NCBI GenBank assembly: GCA_022495995.1
Contig: JAFEMH010002080.1
Coordinates: 62,001-126,000, forward strand
Length of the DNA: 64,000 bases
From: Adenophora triphylla var. japonica
Taxonomy: Eukaryota; Streptophyta; Magnoliopsida; Asterales; Campanulaceae
Direction: 5' to 3'
The notes under the pieces were generated by a model. The model searched no databases and had not been told where the DNA came from. It saw only the letters and a program-made list of their open reading frames with translations. This document shows positions 43,855 through 56,000 of this stretch, in pieces. The first letter of the stretch is position 1. Each line of letters starts with the position of its first letter. A program made the position numbers and the translations under genes.

Positions 43855-46324
43855 TTAAAACCCTAATCCTCTCCTTGTTTTCTTGGCTGGATCATCGCCT
43901 TTTCCTTTTACGTTATCTCGTTCATGTGACTCTGCAACTTGCCCAGATGTCTGCTCACTGAAGTTGCAATGTAGTGAGTCAATATATAAACATAAGAGAA
44001 GAAACAGTAATTTTTTTTACAAAAAAACATTGTAGCTAGTGCATTTCAGTTTGAAAAATGAATCTTATTTAAACAACATTCCCTTTACAAAAAATAAATT
44101 CAGTAATTAAACTACAATGGGAAAAGCGGACCTTATCTTCAGAATGTTCCTTTTCTCACCAAAGAACTGGGTTTTAATGTAAATGTCAATTGTATTGGGT
44201 TGGTTAACAATATTACATTCCTGGGAAAAAAAATTGTAATATATTCATTATATTTATAACAGACTAAGACCAAAATGTATCAACTAAGTATTACCTCATC
44301 AGCCCCTGGAGCACGGATATCACTTTCAAACAAAACTCTTTTAACTGTAAAGCACTCGTAATTGGTGCCTCTACTGCGCTCATTAAACTCAAGTTGAAAC
44401 ACATTACATTTACCAATTATTTTACGCACTGTCTGTGCAAAGGTTCTGCATACCCTTCCTACAGCTACAATCAAGAAGAATTTAGTTACATTGGGAGGAA
44501 AAAAAGGGGGGACATACATTATATTGAAAATTATTCAAAGTTACCTCTTCCACTATCTCTGACAAATCCGAGGCCTTTATGTTTAATAACTTCTCTAGGC
44601 TATTATCAAACATAACACACCTCAACGAGTCGGGCCCCATCATGTAACTCGCTCCACCCTATACCTTGAGACATAAAAAAATTAATCAAAACTTAATAAT
44701 ATATACCAAGAAAATAATGGAATTAAATGAATGTAAACAGTTCGGCAGATACCTTATAACTGGATATATCTCATACTTCTCACATCCATTACAGAATAAC
44801 TTTCCATCCTTAGGCAGAAGTTTTTTCTTACAAATACTACTTGAACATGAGTTGTATTTCCAACCATTTGTTTCCTCAATCGTTGAGACACTGGCATAAA
44901 CATACAACGGGCTCTTCTGCAATTTAATTAAAGAAAAAACAAAATTATCTCCTCACTCAGAACCATTCATACGTTTTGCATTAAACATAAACATAAAGTA
45001 TCGTTTGGATTTAGATCAATTCTTACCATCTTTTCACACTGTAAAAGAAGCTCATTCACATCCCGGATAAGCATTTTATTTTTTTCATATTCCTCCTTTG
45101 CAATAAAAGTAGGATACATAGGTATGGTTCCTATTTCATTGCCAACTTCGGTCATTCCAATCCTATATCAATTAGAGGGAGTCAGTGTAGAAAGTGATAT
45201 GAGGAGAAAATAGTTATTAAAAAAGGATAATTTTTTGAATGGCTACTTTTTTATAAAGTCATCAATCGCAGGTATTTCACTGTCATTGTGAAATGTTGTT
45301 GCGCTGCTCGAAGACACACTGAGATTACCTACACAATTACATTTTAGAAAATAGAATTAGATATGAATGTTTGGAAATTTACAAAAATCAAATTCACAAT
45401 AATTAATTTTCAGGTGTACACACCATTAGACTCGGGCTTCGCGATAACTGGAGATATAATCCATACACGTTGCATGTTTGTAGCAAGACTCTTACCCTTT
45501 TCAATAACCTCATCTCCCCAAAGAGTAATTCTCAATTTATTCTCACTGCAGATTTACTATGATTTAGTAAATTATAATCAAAGTCAAATCAACTGCAAAT
45601 TAATATAAATCAATACAAACCTTGAATCTTGAATATCAATATATTGCATAGAAACCTGTTGTAAGTTGCTCATGCGATGACCAATAGCCGACACACCACG
45701 TACATACCCAATGACATCTATACAGACCAAAGTTAATTGGACAATTCAAATTCATTCAAACAAATAGTAGAAAGAAAAGATAACATTGAACAAACACTTG
45801 CCACAAAGATTCTTCCTATCATCACTGATTTCCAAAAGCCTTTCATATGGTATAACGTTGAAACTATGCCTATGAATCTTCGGAATACCCTTAACAATCT
45901 CTTCTACGACAGTGGAGGCATCAAACAAAATACATAGGTCACGATGTACTATGCGATAAGCTGGTTTACTATACTCGACTGTAAAATTCTTAACGGTATA
46001 GCAAGATCCTTCTTTAAATAAACCTTCAAAATCAGGAACAAATTTACTTCTGATGCAACAATGTATATAGTCAGCCTGTAAGAGGGAAAAATGATAATTA
46101 ATATAAGATTTATTACTGTGTATTCCTTCCTCATTCAGATTTAAATTAAAATAAATTGTAATTTTATTATTTACCTGTTCATCAATAGCTAAAAGATCCA
46201 TACTGATCAATTCACGAAACTTCTTTGTATTATAGGACTTCCATATGCGAGCGACACGTATAAGGAATTTTTTTTCACAACGACCTTTCTGAAGCTGCCG
46301 GATAAGGACATTTTGTGTAGCCAT
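43855..46324 (-). CDS. RPA1-like: RPA70-like single-strand DNA-binding protein of the Helitron
   Basis: ATG at 46324 starts MATQNVLIRQLQKGRCEKKF. Exons I can join are 46324-46175, 46075-45802, 45717-45621, 45545-45424, 45328-45247, 45162-45027, 44916-44753, 44664-44545, 44465-44294 and 43964-43855. They give the OB-fold series of replication protein A: DVIGYVRGVSAIG, KLRITLWGDEVIE, and a zinc ribbon C-X4-C...C-X2-C (CSSSIC...CNGC). The end is basic (KGKGDDPAKKTRRG). The second intron appears to use a GC donor (GCAAGT). Exon 44664-44545 changes frame near its middle, and the 44545/44465 junction does not keep phase, so the 3' half may be broken. The protein would coat single strands during rolling-circle transposition. 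Confidence 0.75.
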
Positions 46325-47333
46325 CTGAAATGTTATAGCTGCATGAGAAGGGAATGAAATTGTAAGTTTTCACTCTCTGCAAGAAACAAATACATTGTAT
46401 ATTTGCAATATCTTTATCTAAATGAATGCTTAAGACTATTGTGATATAATTACAGGATTTCTATGCTTGAAAAGAAATTTTCAGACACTAGAAGAGAATG
46501 AAATTGTAAGTTTTCACTCTCTGCAAGAAACAAATACATTGTATATTTGCAATATCTTTATCTAAATGAATGCTTAAGACTATTGTGATATAGTTACAGG
46601 ATTTCTATGCTTGAAAAGAAATTTGCAATCACCAATTAGTCCCAGGGAGAATTCGAATAATACCTGAATTATGTTATTCCTTGCAGATGTGAATATGAAA
46701 GTAAACACTGGATAATTACATGAGTATTTAAAGTATAAGATAATTAAGAGCTTAGTTCAGTTGAGAATACATGTGGTTGTGTCTTTTGAGAATTTGCTTC
46801 TTCAGCTTCTATTAAAATCGAGTTTTTGCTACTTAATGATCAGCCTAAGTTTTCTAGTTCAATTAGCTATTGCTTCTTAGTGAGTTCTTTTCTTTGAAGT
46901 AGAATATATTATAAGTAGTCAATATAATGTTCTTATTCTACTGGTACATATACAATGTACATGTGATTATTATATGAGTATATACATTGCACTTAATACT
47001 AACTGTTATGTAACTTTAGTCTGTTAAGGAGATAATGTAAATACACAATGTACTTTGCAGATGCATAGTTGTGCAGTATACATTCATCTAGTATTGAAAG
47101 CAAGTATTTTTACCCTTATAATTGTATTATATTGCATTAACTGATAACCTTTACCTATTCATATACCTTATGTTATTAACTATGTCTTACAATGAATTAC
47201 CAGGATCACAAAGGTCATAAATTCTTCAATTCTCGGCTGACGTGGATGCTTGAGAGGCTAGAGAAACCAAAAACCTTGCAAGGTGGCACAACCCTAGGCG
47301 TTTTCGCCTACTTTCATAAACTAGAAGTATGGA
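46325..47333 (-). promoter_or_regulatory. Helitron 5' region and RPA-like promoter region
   Basis: Non-coding. Contains a direct repeat of about 142 bp (46353-46636: AATGAAATTGTAAGTTTTCA ... GATTTCTATGCTTGAAAAG) just upstream of the RPA-like start, and the AGGCGTTTTCGCCT inverted repeat near the terminus. Confidence 0.6.
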
Positions 47334-47591
47334 TTTATAGCTGGTGGAACTACTATTAAAAGTTGGGGTGAGCATTCGACATTTATGGAATGTCACCTTT
47401 TTTTTATTGTGAATGAAATTGATCGTTTGCTAAAAAAATTAACTATTCATATTTTTTTAAGTTTTCAATATAATAATTTAATTAATATAAAATTATTATT
47501 CAAAATTAATTAAAAGTAACAATAAAAAATGTATGAAAATTCTCGGGACGAAGGGGGGATACGAAATATCATGCACAACTTTGAGTAGGTC

Positions 47592-48030
47592 TCCGGAGAA
47601 ACGCGTTTCTCCATAAGTTATGGAGAAACGTGTTTTTTCAAAGGTTCTGGATATCAGTCTCAAAGGTTCTGGATATCCAGAACCCTTTGATCATGATATC
47701 CAGAAGTTATGTTAGAATGGGACCAACACATACCAACTTTCTGGATATCAACTTAAATAGATTCTGGATATCACTTTCAAAGAGTTCTGGATATCCAGAA
47801 CATTTAATATTGATATCCAGAAGCCTTTCAAAAGGTTCTGGATATCCTTTCAAAAGGTTCTGGATATCACTTTCAAAGAGTTCTGGATATCCAGAACATT
47901 TAATATTGATATCCAGAATTGCCCAAGCCAAAGCCATAGGCCAAGGTCATGGCCAATACAAAATTTCTGGATATCTTTTCAAAAGGTTCTGGATACCCGT
48001 TTCTCCATAATTTATGGAGAAACGTTTCTC
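47592..48030. repeat. palindromic array of TTCTGGATATCCAGAA elements inside an outer hairpin
   Basis: About 13 copies of TCTGGATATC or its complement GATATCCAGA occur between 47640 and 48000; some form the full palindrome. The array is framed by GGAGAAACGCGTTTCTCCATAA-TTATGGAGAAACG on the left and the inverse CGTTTCTCCATAA-TTATGGAGAAACG on the right. Sequences outside (GCACAACTTTG / CACAACTTTTGTG) continue the symmetry. It is probably a foldback transposable element of unknown family. Confidence 0.75.
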
Positions 48031-48086
48031 CCTAGATTTTGGCCACAACTTTTGTGTATTGCATCATATGTAAATAATGTTCCAAT

Positions 48087-49040
48087 TAGGGGTGTGCTCG
48101 GTATGATTTGACTCGGTTTTAGGCTAAAACCGTTACCGAACCAAAAGTATTCGGTTTCTAATTTTAAAAACCGCCACCACTCGGTTTTAGCTCGGTTCGG
48201 TGTAGTCAGTTTTTGGCTTCGGTAAGTGTCGGTTCGGTAATATTCGGTCTTGACACCACTTGGTTTTGTAAACAATAAGTTACTAAAATAAATGTTAATA
48301 ATTGTCAAAATAACAATTCTAATAATTCATCCAATCTTGATTTCAAAAGTAAAATAAAAAATTCATCAAAAATTCAAAAGATGACAAAAACATCTTCAAT
48401 GCAATGACTAAAATCCTTTAGAAAACAAAATGCAACTGTCATATTCTTAAAGTATTCAGTAATTTTTGAATCATACTTTGCACCAAAACAAACTTCAAAC
48501 GTTCATTGAATTGCTTGAAAAGAAGAAATAATAGAACTCCTGTTGCATGACAAAAAATAATATCAGTTAGTATTATACCAATCTCATCATCTCAAAAAAT
48601 ACTCTCTCCATCTCAAAATGAATGAGTATTTTTTTTTTTTAAATTAAATTTTTACCTGAAAAGAATGGAGGTTTGAAGTTGGTTTCTTCACTCTTTGATA
48701 TTTAACACAAACCTCAATAAACTGACTAAAAAATTAGTGATACATAACATTTCTTATGAAAATATTTTTTATTTATTAATATATATGGAAACTGTGAATA
48801 GATGAAAAACTATAGTAAATAAATATGATATTTATTATTTAGAAAAATATTGGTACGATTCTGTGTGAGTAATCGGTATGAAATCATGTATTCCAAATCG
48901 AGCCGCTTGATTCGATTTTTCAATATTTTATAAACCTTCCCTATCCAATTAACCGTTGGTACGATTTATCGACATCGATTTTTTTCAATTTTTTTCAGTT
49001 TTTTTCTATTTTTCGATTTTTCTATTCACCCCTACCCCTA
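48087..49040. mobile_element. hAT-type MITE, 954 bp
   Basis: Starts TAGGGGTGTGCTCGGTATG and ends CACCCCTACCCCTA. The 8-bp flanks GTTCCAAT and GTTCGAAT agree at seven positions. CGGTTCGGT-type subterminal motifs at 48100-48250 are usual in hAT elements. No transposase frame. Confidence 0.65.
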
Positions 49041-49235
49041 GTTCGAATTGCTATATATCATATCAGCTATTATGATCGCAAAATCAATAGTAATTCATAA
49101 CTTTTGAATTATTTAATTTATTTGAGGTATACAAAATTGGGCCTCCAAAAGGGAATATTCATTTGGGAGATAATGGAGTAAATGTTTAAATTGAAAAGAA
49201 AATGAACGGATTTGTTGATAGATTATTTTCAATTG

Positions 49236-49678
49236 CTCCCGTTTGTTTCGCGTAAAATAATTTACGAAAAATGATTTTGTAAAATATTTTTCGGAAAATG
49301 AGATAAATATATTTTCGACTGTTTGATAAGAAAAATATTATTCGAAAAAAATTTTATATGTTAAATGAAAATATTTTTCGATAAAAACACAATTTAAGAT
49401 AATTTGAGAGAGGGAAGGGGGCAGGGGTTGAGGGCAGGATGGTGGTGATTAGTTGGAGGGATGATGGTGATGAGTGGAGTCGGTAACGTGGGGTATATAG
49501 AAAGTTAGGTATGTGAGGGTGTTATCATTTTCTGAAAAATATTTTATTTAAGAAAAATTCGTAAGTCATTTTACGGCGAAAAGAGCGTAAAACATTTTTT
49601 CGGCCAAACACCAAAAAAAAAATGAAAAAAAGTTTTTCCGAAAATCATTTATTTTACGGCAAATAAACGGACGGAGTC
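49236..49678. mobile_element. MITE with inverted ends, family unknown
   Basis: CTCCCGTTTGTTTCGCGTAAAATAATTT at the left is matched by AAATCATTTATTTTACGGCAAATAAACGG-ACGGAG at the right. It lies about 340 bp upstream of the RING gene start. Confidence 0.6.
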
Positions 49679-50017
49679 TAAAGTAATTCCAAAAGTTTGA
49701 ACCCACTATTTTAACGCCTCCGCGTGAAACCGACTCCCCTCCACGTGTCTCGTCGATAGCGACACCCCACTCTCCCTTTCCTTCTTTACCTTTTCCTCTC
49801 ACCTCAACCAACAAAGAGGACGACAAGGTCACTCAGTCCAACACCTAGAGAGAGAAAGAATCACTGTGTGTGTGTGTGTGTGCGTGCGTGAGAGAGAAAT
49901 TTCTAGGGTTTTGGAGTTAGTGTGTGGGGGGGGGGTAGACGATCGTCGATGGTGGTAGTGTGTGTCTGTTTCTGAGGAAGATTGTAATTGGAAATTTTGG
50001 TGTACGGAAAGGGGGAG

Positions 50018-53000
50018 ATGTACGTGGCGTCTATGCGAAAGTCGTTCAAGGATTCTCTCAAAGTCCTTGAAGCTGATATTCAACACGCTAATTCTCTGTT
50101 AGTAGTCTTTCTCAATTTTTGTTTTTCTGTTTGAATTCTTGTTGTTTTTGATGATTTTTTCCTCAAAGATTAATTTGATCATGAGTATGGAATGATCGAT
50201 ATCCGTTTTTTTTTCTGATGCAACTGATTTATGAGTTGGTTTTTGCTCCTCCTATAATTTTATGTTTGTCGCCAACATGCATTTGATTTTTGTTTTTTGT
50301 TTTTTCTAATTATGATTATTATTTATATTTATCTCTCTTGTTTTGAAATGGGGAAAGTTGAGGATGATTGTTTGTGTAAATTTTACTCTAGTGATTGCTT
50401 GTGATTGGGAAAAAGTTTTCTCTTTTTGGATAGTAGGATGCTTGTGTTGGTAACATTCTTTTTGAGTTTTCAAGGGAATTTGATTTTTCCCCTCTTTTCC
50501 CAATTTCTACCTAGGATACTGTCTATGATGGGTAATCGATGTGGATTTCGACTTCTTTCTTTAGTAAACAGTACCTAAACTATGTAAACCGACAAGTGTA
50601 GCTATTTTTTTCTTTCCTTCCTTTCACGCCTGTTCCTTCTAGTAAGCAGGGCGGGGTTACAATTTTGTTATGGTTAGGCGATAATGTTGGATCATTGTAA
50701 TTTTAGGTTCGAAGTTGGTAAGACTGAAGTGGGTTCTGGGACCATTAAAAAAATGTTCTGGTTTGCACTTGAGAGAGCTCACTCCCCACACCCAAAGACG
50801 TGGGGGTGAGTGTGAATTTCTTTTTTAGTGGGTGGGTGTGATAGTAACTTGCAACTAAGTGTATAACAGTATTAAGTGGTTGAACCCTCTCCCTAAGATC
50901 CTTTCTGCCTACCAAAAAGAGGATTTAATAGTTCTTAAGTTGGTTGTGGGTATTGGGAGTGTCAGTGAATGTGACTTTCAAGAGCTGTCACTGTCGGATG
51001 CTCTTGCGCAATTCCTGATACTCAGGCTTCAGTCTGAAATGTCATTTCGATCATGTGAACTTTTGTAGTGCTCTTTAGTTCTCATCCCAAGGCAAAATAA
51101 AGAAATTTTGGAGGTCAATAGGGTTGCATTTTCTCATGGCGCTCGGAGGCAACATCTCGTGATGTAGTAAGCTTGACTGACTGGGTATCCACGTACTTGT
51201 GGTTGAGTAGCCTTTGGATAAACCAAAATAACATTCAGCCTGCAGCATTTGATACCGGTGAGAGAGTGACGTTCTGGCGAGACAATTTTTTTTTTTTAAC
51301 TTTTTCTTACATTGTTGGATACTTTAATTGGCATTGTCATTCTTAGTTGCTCACCTTTCCTCTTAAAATATTTTCTTGCTTTGTATTCTGCACGTTTAAG
51401 CTTTTATCTCGGTCTACATTGTGCAGGGCATCAGATTTTCCGAGAGAGTATGATGGAGCATGCGTGCAGATGAGGATGTCCTACAGTCCAGCTGCACATC
51501 TGTTCCTTTTCCTAGTCCAATGGACAGATTGCAACCTTGCTGGGGCACTTGGACTGTTGAGAATCCTGATTTACAAGGTTGCAATATTGTTTGGCTGTAA
51601 ACATGTTTCACTCGGAATCACCATTGTGCTAAACTTGTTTGTGCACACATTCAGGTTTATGTCGATGGAACTACAACCATGTCCACGCATGAAAGGAAGG
51701 CAAGCATTCGGGAATTTTATGGTAAACATAATGACATGATTAATCATAAGATCATAACCAAGTTGTATGTTTGTTGCTCAAACTCATACTTCTCTCCATC
51801 TTTTCCTGGGTTCTCCTTTTCTTTCACTTGACAGGTGTCATATATCCCTCTTTAAGGCAACTTCAGAGGGGTGTTACTGATACAGAAGATAAAAAGCAGA
51901 AGGCTGTATGTGTGGAAAGATACAAGAAAAGAGAGGACGATGAACACCGACAGTGTTCAGATGTTGACATTGAGCGGCAAGAAGAATGTGGGATCTGCAT
52001 GGAGATGAACAGCAAGATCGTCTTACCCAATTGCAATCATGCCATGTGCTTCAAATGCTATCGTGATTGGTAATCCTTATTCATCTTTTGTGTTTGAGTT
52101 TGTATCAATTATTATTAATATCTTGAATGCTGTTGGTTGGACTGTGCTCGTTTTGTTTGGTGTTCCTTGTTACCATTTAGCGGCATTCTGTTCTGATGAG
52201 AGGATTTTATGCGTTTAGTTTTAACATGACTGATGGTGTTTTGAATAATTTGCTCCCTGTGGCTTACCTGGTGAGAAAGTAACTGTCAGAACTTTTTCCT
52301 TTGATTGGTAGATAGTAGAAACCTAGTAGTTTATTCTGCCTAGAGAGATTTATTTTCATGAAGTACGAAATAGAGGGGCACCTATTAAGAATTGCTTTAG
52401 CCACTGCGTGCTATTTTGAAAAAGGTTCTGACTAAATGATGGTAATGATCTGATCAAAATCTCAACATCACACATGAGAAGTCATGACTGATTGCTTTTT
52501 GCGCTTCCAGAAACATATGAAATCAGATACTACAAAAGGACACAAGAAGTTCTGGGTTTAACAGTTGGATGACTAGTTATAAGATTTGCGTGTAATGGGA
52601 CAACCGATTTATAGCATAAAGTGCTCCGTAATTTATGGTACCTGTACCTTGGTATATGTCAACACAATGCCACATGGGCATAGATGTTGGTGCGACTGTT
52701 GCGGCTGTAGACTCTGTGGTTGTGTTGGTGATAAGATAACAGGACAGAGTTACATCTGAGTTACATTTGATCTGTTTCTTTTATGTTCTTCCTCCCCAAA
52801 ATGCATTCCCACTTTCTAAGAATTTTGTCCCTAAATGAATGTCAAGTTTTCAAAAGAAATATCCCCTAAATTATTTTTCACCTTTCACATGATCATATTC
52901 AAATTACTTGTAAAACTAAAAGTCTATACATTTAGTAGTATTGTATTTACGCATCATTGCTACTAAAATTTCATAAAAGACAACTGCTTCGGAATATCTG

Positions 53001-56000
53001 AAATGAAACATTTAAATATATTTAGTGACGGAGGGAGTACCCTTTTGTAAGTGGGTATCTATCATAGAATGAGACTGATCTGCAACCATCCTACTTACAT
53101 CCTTAATTTTTGGAACAGTATCTGTGTTAACCTGGGGCAACATGGTTGTGGGTGGTGGGAATAACTGCTGGTGTTTTACACTAATTGCAAAGTTTGCAAC
53201 CTAGGCAGCACCCAGGTCCTATATGGGGAGATCAATCTCGATTTTGTTGGTGAGTCTACAAATTGGAAACATGTGAAACTCTAGCAGATGACCTCATTCA
53301 ATGTCTAGCAGTGGTGTTCTTTGGGAGTACCTGACACGAGATAGTCATAGCTACAAGGTAAGAAGTAGATGTAACAATAGGAGTTGTAGTGAGAATGTGA
53401 GCCAGACATAAGCTCATCAATGCAGTAGCTATGAATATGGAATGGTCTTTGGTATGAAATTCAGAAATACGACTTGAATTTAAGGCGAGAAACTAGCATG
53501 ATACCTGGTAGCTTATTTGAAGTAAATGAAAGAAATCATGATTTTCTGTGTAGCCCGCTCCAGGCAAGTTAGTGGACTTTTTTTTTTTGGGTGTGATGTG
53601 GAGATTTTCCATCATTTTCGATGGAGCCAAAGACTCGTTGTTTTTTGGCTTGAGGTTATGATGGAATAAAGCAAAATGGCTCACTAGACTGTCTGCGCTT
53701 CTCTGTTATGAAGCAGCAGTCAAACCATGCATTTTCGATGCAATTTTCATCATACGTCACCCGGAAACAGCCTCTTTGTGCTTTAATACAGGGGCAAGGC
53801 TGCATACATTCTAACCCCCCTTACCCAACCTTAGGTGGGAGCCTTTGCGGCACTGGGGTAATGTTGTTGTTTTGATATTGTGGAGAGTGCCAGTATATTA
53901 CCTAGATTCCAGGAACTGGGATCAGATAGTAAAGTTGGTACCAACAGTGAGCACTCTGGGAGGGGGATTTAACTAAAGATAATATGAGAACACAAAGGAG
54001 ATTCTATGTGCACTGGTGCTTTATGCATGAGAAAGGAGAAGATTGTAAACCATCTATTATTGATTTTGTGGCTGGATTCTTGTCTGGCTTAGTTTGATAT
54101 GCAATGAGTTATGCTATTGTTGGTGAGGGACCTTAAGTTAAACCCATATATAGACCTAAGATGCTCGGACTCGGCACTTTACCCCTGAGTACCCGTGTCG
54201 ACACGACGCGGGAGCCGACTCGGGATATGCGTCGGACTCGCTAGGGTAAAAACGGACTCGCCAAATTTCACAAGAAATTCATTGAAGATCAATTTTTTAT
54301 CAATCTTCCCAATTAATCTGATGTGTATTGAAAATCAAAACAAAGGAAGATGAGGAAAAGAACCTGAAATTAGAAAAATTTGTTACGGCCGAAATAGATC
54401 GCCGTCGCCGTCGTCGAACAACTGAGCGGAATCCACCGGCCGAAATAGATCGCCGTCGTCGAACACCGTCGTCTAACAAGGTGGAGACTGGAGAGTGGAG
54501 ACAGGCGTATATTGAAGATAAAAAGAAGAAGAAAGGTCTCAAATGAAAAGTTGTTTTCTTCTTGGGTTGGGATTTGGGAAGGGTTATATTTACGGTTCTT
54601 CTTTTCTTGGGAGTTGGTAAAGGTGGAGACAGACAGCTGTGCATTGTATTGGGAGTATATTGAAAACTCACTTCCATTAATTCAATTTTTTTTTTATTAC
54701 TAAAAGTATTACTTTTAGTATATGTACGGGCTATCCTTTAATTTTTAATTTTTTATTGACTAAAAAATAATATTTTTGAATGTTTTTATTACTGATTTTT
54801 TTTACAAAAAGTAATAGAAGGTTAATGGTTGGTTTATTTTGTTAGATTTGATATCTAGTAGTTGGATTATTCTTTTTATATTTTTTTATGCCGAGTCCAT
54901 ATTCATAATTCGGACCCTTCTAATCCGTGTCCCCGAGTCCTAAATTTTGAGATTTGAAGTATCCGACACTCGGATCCGTACCCGTGTCGGACACTCGTAC
55001 CCGAGTCCGAGCATCTTAGATATAGACAAAGGTGGTGTAACATTTGAGCCTATCTTGTACGGAAGTCCAACTCCTATGCCCTAATATTGAGCTATAGCTA
55101 TTCCTTTTTTTCCATTCGGGAGATTGAATTTTATAGGAGACTAAAATAAATGAATGGGATATTGGCGATGATTGTAAATGCACTTAGCTTTGCCTTGAAA
55201 AAAGATCTTAACTGACTTTTGGGATCTTTTAAAAACATTAGGGTCTGTCTACCGCTTTGTCTTGTATGCGAAATTTAAATGAGCCTGTTGGCGGCGGTAG
55301 GGTCCGTCTTCCCAGTTTTTTATGCTAGTACAACTCCCATGCCTTAATTTTGACCTTCAGTTACTCCTTTATGCTATATGAATGTCTGGAAGGGCATTTA
55401 GATGTTGTACTTGGGGATTGGGAGAAGTTGAGTTCTATAGGAGATGAAAATAAATGAATGGAATGTTGGCAATTAATGAAAATGCACTTGTCATATTTGA
55501 AAATAATTGTGCCTTGGAAAAAGGACTTTACTGACTGGGGAACTGCTCAGTGCTAAGAAGTGAATGCAAACACAGTTCACTGTAGTTATCGACATTTAGA
55601 TTTAAAAGCTATTGGATCTGACAGGTTGATAGCCCAACCCAATGATTTTACTCAAACTTTTGCTGCTGTAGTGCTGTATTGATCTGTCTCAATGGTATGG
55701 CCTGAGCTGGAGTAGGTTCGTGATCCTGAGCTGTAGTAGGTGTCGTGATCCTCTCTCTCTCTCTCTTTTTCAATTGTATACTTGGATATTCTCTTGGAGT
55801 TCACTTCAATTCTTGTCTACCATCAATTTGATTGATGTACAAACACATACTCCCTTCGTCCCATAATGAGTCCCATTTGACTATTCAATTATTTTAACGG
55901 CCCATTTTCATTTTCATAACTAACTTTATGAGGTTTACTCATTACCCCATTACTCCTTTTTCCTTGGTTGACTCTCATCCTTTACTTTCTTTCTCTTCTC

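Larger units (their letters stand above)
27827..47333 (-). mobile_element. large Helitron encoding RPA and RepHel, 19.5 kb including an LTR-element insertion
   Basis: On the minus strand the 3' end is the hairpin CCCGTGCGAAGCACGGG, CTTAATC and CTAG at 27830-27827, followed by T. The 5' end A|TCCATACTTCTAGTTTATG at 47333 is less certain but has TC, a host A before it, and the AGGCGAAAACGCCTA inverted repeat close inside. Between them lie an RPA-like gene, a RepHel gene in nine exons and, on the other strand, a captured gene. Removing the 7.4-kb Athila-like insertion leaves about 12.1 kb. Confidence 0.8.

Noticed and set aside
47640..48000. Possible CRISPR array
   Set aside because: Repeats are short palindromes in both orientations with irregular spacing in a plant nuclear genome.
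51347..51739. 130-codon plus-strand frame at the RING gene
   Set aside because: It is exon 2 of the RING gene read through its flanking introns.
54300..54677. 125-codon minus-strand frame in the hAT MITE
   Set aside because: Built on GCCGTCGTCG repeats inside a non-coding element; no domain.
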